From: Plantago ovata
Lineage: Eukaryota; Streptophyta; Magnoliopsida; Lamiales; Plantaginaceae
Length of the DNA stretch: 64,000 bases
Direction of reading: 5' to 3'
NCBI GenBank assembly: GCA_028274465.1
Contig: CM051457.1
Span: forward strand, 55,650,425 to 55,714,424
Shown: piece by piece, positions 20,948 to 32,110 of the stretch
Position numbering within the stretch: position 1 is the stretch's first letter
Layout: the number at the start of each line of letters is the position of its first letter
Translations under genes and position numbers: made by a program
Notes under the pieces: generated by a model
Database searches by the model: none
What the model saw: only the letters and a program-made list of their open reading frames with translations
What the model was told of the DNA's origin: nothing

Positions 20948-21942
20948 AAAAAGGGTACATTTGATTGGTTGCTGAAATAGGTACTCAGCAGGCCAATAGT
21001 TGCTTAAGATTATAATATCCCTTGTTAGTCCCCTTTTTGAGTTTTGTTCCACTAAAAGATGGTTGTACACAAATGTTTGCTGAAATAGGCATTCAACAAG
21101 TAAAACCTTCAAACTGGTCATTTGTTAGGAAACTTGGTCACTTGCTGAAACAGGTATTCAGTAAGAAAAACCTTTGGATTGCTGAAACGGGTATCCGGAC
21201 AATCAAGGATACTGAAACAGGTATTAAAATATCAAACGAAAAATCTAAGACATGAACTCAGTAAAGAGAAAAAATGTTTTCACTTAAAAGAATTTACCTA
21301 AAATATCTCACTATAAAACGGACTTGCTGAGACGGGAACTCAGAAACCTTTTTGGCCTTAAAGAAAAATGAGATATTTAATTAAGGGGTAATTTTCAGCA
21401 AATACAAGGCTTGTTACTTATAAACAAAATGCTAAAGTTAGAATGTTTAGAATCGCTGAAAAGATTCTCTATTGCTTCAGCAAGCTATTAGCTTCTAAGT
21501 AAAAGAGAGTAAATCACTTGATTCAAGGTAAAACCTAATTGTGACGTTAATCATGGCACATATAAACTCGCTATTAATCATTACATGAAATGCAATCGTG
21601 GCAATTGATTTTAAGGCAGTTGATGATCCAACGGTTAATGTCATAAAGTGAAAGCAAGCACTGACGGTTTCGGGCTAGTGAACCACTACGCATTTAATGC
21701 AAAGGCTCCACTAACTCAACGTTTCTCTGCTTTACCCTTGTTGAGAAGTCAAAACCATTGAGTTTCTCACATAACAGAGATACTATATAAATGAGGAGTT
21801 AGACAAAGACATAACAGTGAAGTAACTCAACGTTTCTCTGTAAATTTTTCTAGCATGTGCTCTGAAACATTGTAACTCTGGTAAAAAAGAAAAGCATCTC
21901 CAATTCGTACTCTTACCGCTTATTTTCACACTATATAAAGAG
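20948..21942 (+). other. SIRE-2 post-pol region with hairpin array
   Basis: Non-coding. Repeated imperfect hairpins of the form TTGCTGAA-ACAGGTA-TTCAGCAA occur near 20969-20992, 21078-21101 and 21142-21164, with half-copies near 21180 and 21211. A TATA box (21784-21793) precedes the env-like start. Confidence 0.7.
21784..21793 (+). promoter_or_regulatory. TATA box upstream of the env-like ORF (SIRE-2)
   Basis: TATATAAATG lies 159 bp upstream of the ATG at 21943 with the flank AGAGATAC as in SIRE-1. Confidence 0.5.
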
Positions 21943-22142
21943 ATGGCTCCCAAAAGGCAAACAACCAAGAACACCAAATCCTCCAAGGCTGACAGTGCTG
22001 GAAAAAGCACTTCTCCTACACCGGCATCATCTCCGACGAAGAACATGGTGAAAATCGTGCTTGGCAGCAACCGAATCACAGAGAGACCCATGCCTCCTGC
22101 ATATCTCAACACTGAAAAGTGTGAGCAGATGATGCAATGGGG
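21943..22142 (+). pseudogene. env-like ORF start, truncated (SIRE-2)
   Basis: It encodes MAPKRQTTKNTKSSKADS through NTEKCEQMMQWG, matching SIRE-1 from 679. Homology stops after TGGGG, and the reading continues two codons into unrelated sequence to a stop. Only about 66 residues of a product well over 1,000 residues remain. Confidence 0.85.
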
Positions 22143-22700
22143 AGTGATATGACATATAATATCCTACTCGCGGACCTCTGCTTGTCCGCGAGATACAGAA
22201 GAAGACCCGCGGCGAGGCTTAGATAATCTCATCAACCCCCGCAGGAGGAAGGCTTACCAAAGTGTGGCGCCGCCACATGGACCTATGCGTAAGTATGGAA
22301 GATCCGTAAAAGGCACGAGACCAAAGTAATGGCCCTGCACGCGAAAAGAATTCCTCCGCGGAGAGCTACAGCCACGCTTGGCCCGCGAGGAAATACGCTG
22401 CAGAAGCACACCCCGAGTGGCTTATACGTAGATACGTAGAGCGTCATGGAAGAATCCCCACAACGGAGGGAGGCTGCGCTGGAAGAAGACCTCCGCTGAG
22501 AGCTATAGCCAAGCTTAGCCCGCGAGGGAATACTTCACGTAGGCACGCCCTGCGCAATCTACGTGAAGAGTACTACGGAAGACTCCCTCCAGCTGATAGA
22601 GGCGGCGTCAGAAGACCTATCTGCGCCTGACAGACAAGAAGTACAAGGGAACAGTGCGAGAACCGGATATCGAGGGAGAAAGGTCTCTCACTCAAGATGT
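22143..22700. other. unidentified GC-rich block
   Basis: It matches no other part of the window. It is richer in G+C than its neighbours and contains two diverged copies, about 140 bp apart, of a segment with CTCCGC(G/T)GAGAGCTA and AGCC(A)CGCTTGGCCCGCGAGG-like sequence (near 22351 and 22489). There is no long ORF. It could be part of a Tat-type LTR, but no terminal motif or primer site proves this. Confidence 0.4.
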
Positions 22701-23089
22701 CTGATGAACGTGTATTTTACACTTTCATTCGAGTCTTTTTCACCAATTTAGCTATCCTCTATGTTAATTAAGCTTATATTTTAGTGCATTTTATTAGAAT
22801 AGTGTCACGTTTCCCTTTCTTTGCATTTTTCAGGTTTTAGGTGAAAAACATGTTTTTATGGGCAATTATGTTGAAGAGAACGAAGATTCGGTGTTTCTTG
22901 GTCATCCGTGGTGTATCTAGAAGGTTCCGGACGAGATTTGAGGTCTACAGGTCGAGTTTCAAGGCTTAAAGGTCACTAGAAGGTAAAATTCGAGTCCAAA
23001 AAGGAAATCAAGTCAAGAAAACGTGTCCAACGCCACTGAAGCTCCCGGGCGGTTCGCCCGGGATGTGGGGCGGTTCGCCCGGCGTCTGG
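22701..23089 (+). repeat. LTR fragment, LARD-1-like (left piece)
   Basis: It starts TGATGAACGTGTATTTTACAC and matches the first third of the LARD-1 LTR up to GGCGTCTGG, where TAT-1 sequence begins. It includes a palindrome CCCGGGCGGTTCGCCCGGG at 23043-23061. Confidence 0.82.
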
Positions 23090-23530
23090 TGACCGTAAGA
23101 GTAAGAAGGAAGAGACCATATTGAGCTTCGCCCATCCCGAAGTCTGATGGTCGGACTACACGTCCATCAGGAAGGGTGAAGGTCAATGCAGCCGGTTGAG
23201 GAGGGTTCACTGTTACGGGAGGTTGGTTGATTGCTACTGGAGGAGGCTGCCCCTAGGCTCGGCGTTGTTCGGGACTCTCAACGCTCCATAGGCATTTCCT
23301 ACCGGGACTCCTTGCGGGTTGTTTTCGCCCGATCTTTCATTTTGGGAGTTGGTGACATTAGTAAATGCCCCCTCCGTGTAATTCCGATTCCTTGCAACAT
23401 TGTTGTTTCTTGGTTCCCTCGGAGCACCCTCCGTTCCTCCTCCGCGACCGTTACTAGAGGGACGGCCTCTAGGTCGAGGAGGGTTCCTGGGTGGTGCATT
23501 AGCAAGACGGTTGCTTCTTCTGGGAGGCAT
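23090..23530 (-). pseudogene. gag: gag N-terminus of TAT-1, truncated
   Basis: MPPRRSNRLANAPPRNPP is a basic, Arg/Pro-rich start typical of Tat-type gag. The frame stays open through NNVARNRNYTEGAF to RGSLLQ near 23234, then meets a stop. Sequence to 23090 is probably still gag in another frame. The conserved gag core and zinc knuckle are absent. Confidence 0.62.
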
Positions 23531-23596
23531 ATTCGTGAAGAGTCACGAGGAGGGTTGTGGCTCGACTAGTAGGGCAAGGAATGACCTTTCGTGTCG

Positions 23597-23615
23597 ATTC
23601 CCACAGACGGCGCCG
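23597..23615 (-). other. primer-binding site of TAT-1
   Basis: Reversed, CGGCGCCGTCTGTGGGAA lies five bases after the LTR end. Tat-type elements commonly carry TGGCGCCGTCTGTGGGAA here; the first T is C in this copy. Confidence 0.7.
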
Positions 23616-23620
23616 AATCT

Positions 23621-24363
23621 TGAAGGGTGATTCGTGTTTCTTTCTAAGTTCGCAATGAGTCGCTAATCTAAGTCATTCTAGTTCTTCTTCTTGTAGTATT
23701 CCTCTAGGATAGGAAGTGAGCCTTCTTGTAGCTTCCTCGTACCTGAAATAGACTAGAGCGGGGGTTAGTGTCTCTTGCCCGGTCTGTAAGTTATCAGACC
23801 GAAGAGGCGACTTTACGACTAGGGAGTTGTGAGGCTTCCCTAGTACGAGTAGTAAATGTGGTGGTTGAGAGGTGTTAATGATGCTTACTGTTGAGGAGTA
23901 AATGAGGCCTTTATATACTCGTGGCCTTTCATCTTCCGGTCGCGTAGGATCACGACACGTGTACGACTAGGATTGAAGCCTTCCTCGGCCCAGGCCCATT
24001 AGTGAGTTCCATGGGCCTTGGCCCAAGGGAGCAACCATGGGTGGTCGCTCAGGGTCTTCGTGCCTTACTTGTTCGTACGTGGTGCGAGTAGCATCCTGTC
24101 CAGTTTCTCTCAAGGAGCGTTATCTTGACGTAAGTTGTTCCTCGAGCCTTAGAGATGCTACTCGGGCCGCATGGCTGTTTTGTCCTTGTAATGAGCTTAT
24201 TTTGAGGGTTGTCCTCCCAGTGATGGTCGGACCCTATGTTGGTCGATCCACACCTTAGTGACATACTTGGGTGTGGTCGTGCCCCTTGAGGGACGGCCTA
24301 TGATGCTTTGTCGCGCTCTTAGACCGCTCCAGTTCGTACATGCGGACTGGACATATTTCAACA
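23621..24363 (-). repeat. 5' LTR of TAT-1
   Basis: Reversed, it begins TGTTGAAATATGTCC and ends CACCCTTCA, just before the primer site. Orientation and position next to the primer site identify it as a 5' LTR. No partner LTR is in the window. Confidence 0.75.
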
Positions 24364-24718
24364 CTAACACTACTCCATTCTCTCCACATTTTCGATGGGT
24401 GATGATCCAAGAGGGTTCTTAGACACGTACGAGGAAGGTGTGTTGAGGATACCTCGTGAGAATGTGGAGGGGGTTATTTTATCACATGAGCAACTTTGTA
24501 TGAGAGGATTTATGGGAGCCTTGAAAGGGTACGCTCGAGGATGGCTCAGAATCCCGCTGGAAAAATCGTTGCGCACTTGGGGTGAAGTAACCAGCAAGTT
24601 TCTGGAACATTGGGATAGGGACTCACCTCCCGGGTCAAGGGCATGGATTTCTCGCTTCAGTAGTCAGCCACCAGAAATCGATATTTCCGATGAAGAGGAA
24701 TATGGAGAAGAATCCATT
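24364..24718 (+). pseudogene. gag: gag fragment, LARD-1-like, fuller version
   Basis: MGDDPRGFLDTYEEG through LSHEQLCMRGFMGALKGYARG and TWGEVTSKFLEHW shows the gag core that LARD-1 lost in part. It is open to 24718, where a shared TGATGAA fuses it to an LTR start, so the frame runs into LTR sequence. No zinc knuckle remains. Confidence 0.7.
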
Positions 24719-25249
24719 GATGAACGTGTATTTTACACTTTCATTCGAGTCTTTTTCACCAATTTAGCTATCCTCTATGTTAATTTAGCTTATATTTTAG
24801 TGCATTTTATTAGAATAGTGTCACGTTTCCCTTTCTTTGCATTTTTCAGGTTTAGGTGAAAAATGTGTTTTTATGGGCAATTATGTTGAATAGAACGAAG
24901 ATTCGGTGTTTCGTGGTCATTCGTGGTGTATCTAGAAGGTTCCGGACGAGATTTGAGGTCTAGGGGTCCAGTTTCAAGGCTTAAAGTTCACTAGAAGGCA
25001 AAATTCGAGTCCAAAAAGGAAATTAAGTCAAGAAAATGCGTCCACCGCCACTGAAGCTCCCGAGCGGTTCGCCCGGGATGTGGGGCGGTTCTCCCCACGC
25101 CATGCGGTTCGCCCGGCGTCTGGGGCGGTTCGCCGCACGTCTTCCGCACACCTATATATAGTTTCGCCTATTTCTACGTTTTTCAGACCTTTTCACATTA
25201 TTTTGAGAGACAAATTCTCCAGAGCCTGTTCTGGGAATTATTAGCATAG
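24719..25249 (+). repeat. LTR fragment, LARD-1-like (right piece)
   Basis: It starts TGATGAACGTG and ends after GAATTATTAGCATAG, where the LARD-1 LTR would continue for about 650 bp. It keeps palindromes (CGGGCGAACCGC-like, 25060-25130) and a TATA box CTATATATAG at 25152-25161. It fuses directly to TAT-2 RT. Confidence 0.85.
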
Positions 25250-26694
25250 AAGTTCCTCGGTTACATGGTAACGGAAAGAGGAATTGAAGCAAACCCTGAA
25301 AAAATCAAGGCAATTCTCGACCTTCCTCAGCCCCAAACTATCAATGAGGTACAACAATTGGTAGGGAAGTCCATCGCGTTGAGCATGTTTATCTCAAGAT
25401 CCGCCGAGAATAACCTTCCATTTTTCAAAGTTTTACAAAAGAGCAACCATTTCAAACGGACAAAGGAGTGAGAGGAAGCCTTCGAAAAACTCAAAGAGTA
25501 TCTACTTTCCCCTCCACTCTTATCAAAACCTATGGAAGGAGAAGTACTTTAATTGTACTTGGCCGCAACAGTGGAAGCTATTAGCTCGGTCTTTGTGAGG
25601 ATCCAAGGGAACGACCACTTGCCTATCTACTACTTGAGAAAACTACATGCCGGAGCAGACACACGCTACATGGATATCGAGAGGCTATCCTTTGCTCTTG
25701 TCTACACGGCAAGGAGACTGAAGCCTTACTCCGGAGCTCATAAGGTTGTGGTTTTGATGAAGCAGCCTCTCAAGCAAGTCCTTTGGAAACCAGAAAACTC
25801 AAGAAGGTTAGCAAGATGGGCAATCGAGTTAACGAGTACGACATTGACTACCAAGCCCCATTGGCCAAGAAAGCCCAAGTTATTGCCGATTTCCTGGTAG
25901 AGTATCCCTCTAAGGAAGTGTCAGAGGAAACCTCTCCAGGCAGCCAGAATCTCGTGATGATGGTCAAGGCGCGACCATGGCAGAGCGAGGCAATGCAAGC
26001 CTTAGAAGATGCTTTGAAAGAACTCAAAGAGATGTTACAAAGAGAAAAAGACATGAAGTGTTCCTAGCGGAAAAAATCGAGGAGCCTAAGGTTAAGGAGA
26101 CCGTCTCTTCAAAACCTAAAAGCTCAACGACCATGGAGATGTTTGAATTCTTCATGTTAATGGATCTTCCTCGGGAAAAAATGGTAGAATAGGAATCTAC
26201 TTCAAAAGACCAGGAGGAGCGGAGCTCAAGTACGCTGTTACTCTAAGCTTCCCGGTCTCCAATAATGAAGTCGAGTATGAAACCATCCTCATAGCTCTAC
26301 GCATGGAAAAAACAATTGAAGTGAAGAAGCTCCACCTCTTCACTGATTCTCAATTGGCCGAGAAGAAAATCTCAGGAACGTTCAAAACAAAGAAGGATTC
26401 ACTAGCAGAATACAAGAGCGCCATCACGGAAGAAATCCAAAAATTCGAGAGTTGTGAGATTGAAAAATTCTCAAGAGATCTCAATCAAAGAGTGGATGCT
26501 CTATCCAAATATGCTTCAGCCTCTAGAGGAGTGGATACACGGAATGTGATACTCATGAAAATCGACGCGTCATCCCTCTGTTCATCAAAGCCAACTGTCT
26601 TGGCCATTGATACGCAACCAAGTTGGATGCAAGGGATTGCTACCTATCTCATGCATGGTAACCTTCCTCGTGACAAAGCTGAAGCACGAAGAAT
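25250..26694 (+). pseudogene. pol: TAT-2 RT end, RNase H and additional RNase H
   Basis: RT thumb sequence [20 protein letters not shown] opens the fragment. RNase H follows with YYLRKLHAGADTRY and FALVYTARRLKPY, then the linker ending IADFLVEYPSKEV. A second RNase H-like domain shows SNNEVEYETILIALRM, LFTDSQLAE, FESCEIEKF and RVDALSKYAS. The spacer before integrase (GIATYLMHGNLPRDKAEARR) closes it. Stops occur near 25468 and 25550 and frame changes near 25820, 26065 and 26190. The N-terminal two thirds of RT, with the catalytic motif, are gone. Confidence 0.87.
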
Positions 26695-27041
26695 TGATGA
26701 ACGAGATTGTCAGACTTGAACAATCAAATATATTTGTTTGAAAGCCAAAGGGAAACTCACAACTACACAAAACACGTAGTGCAGAGGTAAGATGACCTCG
26801 AGTGTCGATCTCTAGGGACTAAACTAGCTTTAACTAAATAACTATATATAATTTCAGAAAACAAATTTATCTCTAACTTAACAATATATGAAGAAAGCTG
26901 GTGATAGTATGCTCGTTCTAAGCATCAAGTTCTAATTACGCATGAAAGTGAAACTCGTACTGCCTTAAAAGTAATTCGATTTACAAACACCAAAGACAGA
27001 TTTGTAGACGTGTATTTTGAAAGCTTCCTATCTATACTAAT

Positions 27042-28613
27042 TTTTGGTCCCTTTAAACAACAAGAAAAGACTAGAGGGGGGGGGGGGTGAATAGTCTTTT
27101 CAAACTTTCGTCGTTTAAAAACTTTCTCAGCAAGTACTTATTACTTTTCTGTAATGAGTTTGCTGATACTTAACTTTCTCAGCAAGCGCAAGTTACTTTG
27201 CAGTAGCTAGGTTTGCTGATACTTAAAATCAGAGAGCGGAAGTCTTTGATAGAATAAGTGTTTTTTCAGTAAGTGATAGTTTCAGCAAGTGATGTGAGTG
27301 ACTGGCTACAGAGAGATATGCTTTGCTGAAAACTAAGTACAGTAAGTAAATCACACAAACACTTTTATTGTGGTATCTGAGAGTGGCGTAATCTCTCAAC
27401 TAATCCACTTTGTCCTTTCTAGGACTGAATCCACTAAGATAAGTTTGAGGTTCCTTACACCTATCTATAGTGATCCAAACAGAAACCAAACCACACTTGC
27501 TTCGTCTCCAACCTAACTAGAGAACGCAACCTTGTTCTCCACCAAACTTGGTACTTTTAATCAGCAACACTATGCTGGATTAAGTTCCCCCTGAATATCA
27601 CGCCTGAAAGGGTGTATTTTCAGTTAGAGAGGTTTGGGATGAGATAACTTAATTATAACTTATTCAGTTACAACAAGTAATCTAAGAAACAAAACTTTGA
27701 ATACTTTGCAGTAAACAAGTTTGATTGTTTCCGGTGTCAAGACTTGTTCTTGTTCGAAAGAAAGAAAGAACACTTAACTAATTTCTTAGTCGTGTAAATT
27801 CTACTTCTTCACAAGTAGCTTTTGCAAGCTTTAACTCTTGGAACGGATCAATGGCAGTAAAGAGTATTGAAGGTATGTGAGTTTAAGCACAAGTGAGAGT
27901 ATGATCACGTTGTTGACACACTTCAACTCTTTGCCGGATGACCTCTATTTATAGTGAAATAAGGAGCCGTTTGAATTTCAAATTCTAAGGCTTTTGTTCC
28001 TTAAAATGTCACTATCTTGCTTTTGTACTTTCAACAGCGTCCTTGTTTGTCTTCTAGTCTTCATGTCCTTCGCGTGCATGCTTTGCATTTAATGCTCTTT
28101 TGAATAAAATTCAAACAGTAACATTGGAGCGCAAATACAAGTACTTTCAGCAAGAGGTCACAAATGTTCATCAGCAAGTGGTCAGTCTCAGTTTCAGCAA
28201 ACACAACCTACTCTATCATATAGATTTTCACTTATGCAATGTTGTTGCTGAAGTTTCCACTTTCTGAGCAACATGTGCCTTTGTAGATACCAGTCTTCAG
28301 AAATCTTCTAGTCTTCAGATCTTCAAAATCTTCAAGTTTCTAAGCGGTTCTAAATGCTTCAATAGTTTGTTTGTAAAAACAAAGTACATCATCAGCAAAT
28401 GCTTCAATAGGTTGTATTTCTTTTCAGAAAACAAGATACATCATAAGCGGTAAAACCAACCTATCTAGCACCTACTCTAAGTCTTCAGCAAACGTTCCTC
28501 TTTTACAATGTCCTTACAATTCTAAATTCCTATGGACCTTAAGAGTACTAGTTACTGGACTTTCCTTAATTTAGCATGGTTAATTGCTCATCAAAATTAC
28601 AAGTTTCCTAACA
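27042..28613 (-). repeat. 3' LTR of SIRE-3
   Basis: Reversed, it runs from TGTTAGGAAACTTG to GGGACCAAAA; the final CA has become AA. The TATA box is CTATTTATAG on the plus strand (27943-27952). It has one fewer copy of the roughly 52 bp TCAGCAAGTACTTATTAC repeat than the 5' LTR. Confidence 0.95.
27943..27952 (-). promoter_or_regulatory. LTR TATA box (SIRE-3, 3' LTR)
   Basis: CTATAAATAG on the minus strand lies before GAGGTCATCCGGCAAAGAG. Equivalents are 41450-41459 in the 5' LTR and 47305-47314 in SIRE-4. It is the presumed promoter for genomic RNA. Confidence 0.7.
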
Positions 28614-28630
28614 AATTTCCCCCTTTTTGA
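28614..28630 (-). other. polypurine tract of SIRE-3
   Basis: Reversed, TCAAAAAGGGGGAAATT abuts the 3' LTR and is identical to that of SIRE-1. Confidence 0.88.
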
Positions 28631-30628
28631 TGTTAGCAATCCATGGCTAAATTAATTGTTACCCTTTTAGAGGTTTCTGATGTTGAATAAATCAGTTGAT
28701 TAATGCAAGCATACTTGAATAATTAAACAGTAAGAATAAGTAATTTGCATAATCAAAAACCAATAAGAGTAAAAAAGCTTTATTGCTGATAGTTATCTTT
28801 CAGTAAGTTTACAGGAAAGAGCAGAGATAACTAAACAAAATCAGCAAATAAAAACTTTAACAGAACTATTACAGAGAGTTAAGCTGTTCCAGAGGATTTT
28901 CTCAAAATCTCTCTTACACTCTTCTCAGCAAGTGTAGTGAATTCAATACAGTCCTTCTCGTAGTTCTCAAGTAGCCTACGGACTTGTAATTGAAGAATCC
29001 TTGCATTTTTGCAGGTAGTATGATGATGCTTTTCGGCATTCATTTCCATGTAATGAGTGACCCACAAATGCATGCCCCAATTGCTGGCATGTAGAAGCTG
29101 TGTATCTGAAATGCTTTTAGGATGAATCTTCCTTAGCCAGAGAAGATCTTCTTCTTGATCCTTAGTGGTGAGATAGAAATACTTATAAGAAATCAATCCA
29201 AGTCTCTTCTTTGTTTTCTTGGTCACAGGTTCAGAGTAATAGGCAATGCCAACTGGTTTTATCAATTCTGGTTCTTGTCTTATAGACATACCAATTGCAG
29301 TTCTTCTTACTGAGACTTCAAGATTCAACCATCTCCCAACAATATTTCTTAGGAGGGACTCAGCCCTTTCTTTCCTTTTTACCTTGAGTTCAATCCAAGT
29401 GAACATTTGGTTCAAAATGGCTGTAGGAAAGAACTCATTCACCAGCAAATCTTCCAGCTTTAAGATCCAGCAACCATGAACGTTTCTGATCACGTTATGA
29501 GTGGTTTCATCATTGCTGGTCTTGGTGTATTCAATGCTGGAGCCAATAGCAATGCTGGCCAGCCTCTTTTCTTCCTGTCTTTGCCTTCTTCTTCTTGACT
29601 TTGCATTGTCTTGATCTCTTGCTGAAGATCTTGAGTTAGAAGAGAAATGCTTTGAACGGCCAGACCGAGTTAAGGTTGTTAAGGGTCTAGCTCTTATGGC
29701 TTTAGCTATTGTCTGATTGTCATCATCATTATCATCTTCATTCAGATCTTGATGACTTTCAGTGTGGCAAAAACCTTGAGTTTCAGCAGCAGGTTTTCTC
29801 TTTTTGGGACTTGCTGAATTCAACTCATATTCTGCTTGTCTTTTAGAACTTTGCTCTTTTTCAGCAAGAGGTTCTATTGGTAGTGGCGCATCAACAGTAG
29901 GAGGGGTTTGTGTTCTTTTTCTTGTACTTCTCTTTTCCCCCTTAGACACGGATTGCAACATCGGAGTGATGTGCAGAGAGTAGAACTCATTGCAATTTTC
30001 AGCAAGAGTACTTAGACTGTTGTATTTCATGATGATTTGTTGTTGTTCAGAAGTCATCTTTGACAACTCATTTTTAATACTCACCATGTTCTCCTCATGT
30101 CTTTGTTCTATTGCGGCCTCGTCTTCCATGAAAGTCTGAGCCTTTACTAGAGCGGTCTTTGCTAGCCGGAGTGCTTGACTTACATCTTCGTCATAGCTCT
30201 TGTGATAAAGACTGATGTTTTTCTGAGCTATTGTAAGAGTAGTAGTGCGTCTCAGCACTGTAGCCAATATTTTTCCAATATCAAGCGAGCTCTCAGCAAG
30301 CAATGCCTCATCTTCTGCTTTGCAGGCATCATGGACTTTCTTCAGTGCCAAAATTCTAGGAGTAAACTCCTCAACACGTGGGAACGGCACTCGATTTGGG
30401 GTCAAGGAATGAACTTTCAGTTCTGAAGCAAACTGATCATCTTTCATCAGCAATTCTCCTCTCAAATCATCGTCTATATCATTAATATAGTCAGGAGGAG
30501 GAATTTCAACCACTTTTTGGTCTTTCTTGGAGTTTTCATCCTCGTTTGCTGATAGATCATCTTCATCCTCAGATTCATCAAGGCCAGCAACCTTAGAACC
30601 TAAGTCAGCAGCTTCATTTCCTTTTGGT

Positions 30629-30826
30629 TGAGTGGTTGCTGATGGCAACGCTTCAGACTCAACAACTGGAGTTTCACCAGTAGTTAGTTTTAATTGAGTA
30701 GTTGCTGAGGGCAACGTTTGAGACTCAATTACTGGAGTTTCGCCAGTAGTTAGTTTTACTTGAGTAGTTGCTGAGGGCAACGTTTGAGACTCAATTACTG
30801 GAGTTTCGCCAGTAGTAAGTGGAAGG
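30629..30826 (-). repeat. three-copy 66 bp coding repeat in the env-like gene
   Basis: GTTGCTGA-containing units are spaced exactly 66 bp apart (30635, 30701, 30767). Each encodes 22 residues around TTGETPVIESQTLPSATTQ. SIRE-1 has a single copy (about 3990-4050), so the array expanded in SIRE-3. Confidence 0.85.
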
Positions 30827-31740
30827 GAGGGGACTTCCTTTGGTTTTACTCCTGAAGATTGACCAATTTCCAGATCCTGCGTATGCCTTGCATGGATCAT
30901 GAGACTGTTTTGTAGAGCTCGTTGGTAATCTTCATCCATTTCATCTTCATCATCAAGGTTTGCATCAGTGACCTTGGCATCAGAAAGTTGGCTCTTGCCA
31001 TGTTTCAACGCAGCCTTTTTTCTGGCATATTCTTCTTTAGTATCAGCACCTTGTACAGGTGCTTGATTTTCAGCATCAGCAGGAGCAGGTTGAGATTCAT
31101 GCTGAGGTTGTGGTTGTTCAGCTTGCTGATTATCTTGTTGTTCAGTTTCAACAACTGTCATTTTTAGTCCACCAGCATCAGGACTTGGACCTTGATTGTC
31201 ATCATCGTCATCCTTTTTGTCCTTTGAATCTTTCCCTTCATCATCACTGGGATCAGTAGGGATGTTTCCATCTTCTTCCTCTTCATCATCATCGGTCAGG
31301 ATGACTAGCTAAAGATGCTTGTATAGAGCAACACTCGATACTTCCTCTTCCTCATTGATTTTGTGGGGACCAGCCACCACGGGTACAAATAAACCCTTGA
31401 GCATCACAGCTTGTTCAGCTGGAGAAGCACTCTTAAATTTTGCCTTCATATTCTCTCTGATTTGAGCAATCAGATTCGAGCTCATTAGTTGAGAATATGA
31501 TAATTCTTCAGGAAGTATGGAGTGGACGAATGTCTCGAGCTTCAGCAGAGAGGATCTCTTTTTCTCATTTGATAGATGAAGATGGAGGTGAAAGAAGTCC
31601 ATCCTTCTGTACATTTGCCAGTTGCTGACAGACTTAGCAACTCTTGACAAGGTTGTTCATTTGATGTTCAAGTAAAGTTCCTCAGAACTCACTTGTGAAT
31701 CTTCAGTGATGTGCACCACTACAGTGGTCTCCTTTAGAGC

Positions 31741-32110
31741 CTGAAAAAGAATAATATTTAGATCAGGAGAGGTTTGGATATTTGCCTTAGAGTTCAAAGC
31801 TGAAACATGAATTACCTACTGAGTATCAGCAAGCTCATGTTGTACAATTTCCATTCCTTGAGGAGCTTTAGTTAGCATTCTCCATTTGTTCATCCTGAAA
31901 TAAATATGAGTTAGATACAAGTACTAAGTTGTCAAACTTAGTTTTATTACCAAAAACTTTAACTACCTGTTGAGCAGGAAGTGTTGATTCTGGTGCAGAG
32001 GCTTCAGCAACCATCTGACTTGCATCTTGAGAAGTCTGTAGAGATATCATAATATTAGCAAATGAATAAGTTTCAGAAAGTGAAGTTTTACTGATGGTTG
32101 AGTTATCTAC
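31741..32110 (-). other. region of candidate introns A-C in SIRE-3 env-like gene
   Basis: Intron A is 32110-32036 (GTAGAT...CTACAG, 75 bp), B is 31966-31895 (GTAGTT...TTTCAG, 72 bp) and C is 31815-31741 (GTAATT...TTTCAG, 75 bp). Lengths and flanking exon ends equal those of SIRE-1. A and B are open in frame in this copy. Confidence 0.45.

Larger units (their letters stand above)
19897..22142 (+). mobile_element. SIRE-2: Sirevirus fragment (pol end to env-like start)
   Basis: Homology to SIRE-4 starts in RT at GATACCTTAGC (19897) and ends inside the env-like ORF after CAATGGGG (about 22142). The left cut is the ATH-1 LTR; the right cut joins an unidentified block. Both ends are therefore junctions with other repeats. 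Confidence 0.9.
23090..24363 (-). mobile_element. TAT-1: 5' end of a Tat-type Ty3/gypsy element
   Basis: On the minus strand a 743 bp LTR is followed by a primer-binding site and the first part of gag, then truncation at 23090. It separates an LTR piece (22701-23089) from a gag piece (24364-24718) of one LARD-1-like element. The missing LARD-1-like sequence between them shows deletion as well as insertion. Confidence 0.72.

Noticed and set aside
23231..23630. Plus-strand ORFs opposite the TAT-1 gag start
   Set aside because: They are shadows of the minus-strand gag, which is supported by the adjacent primer site and LTR.
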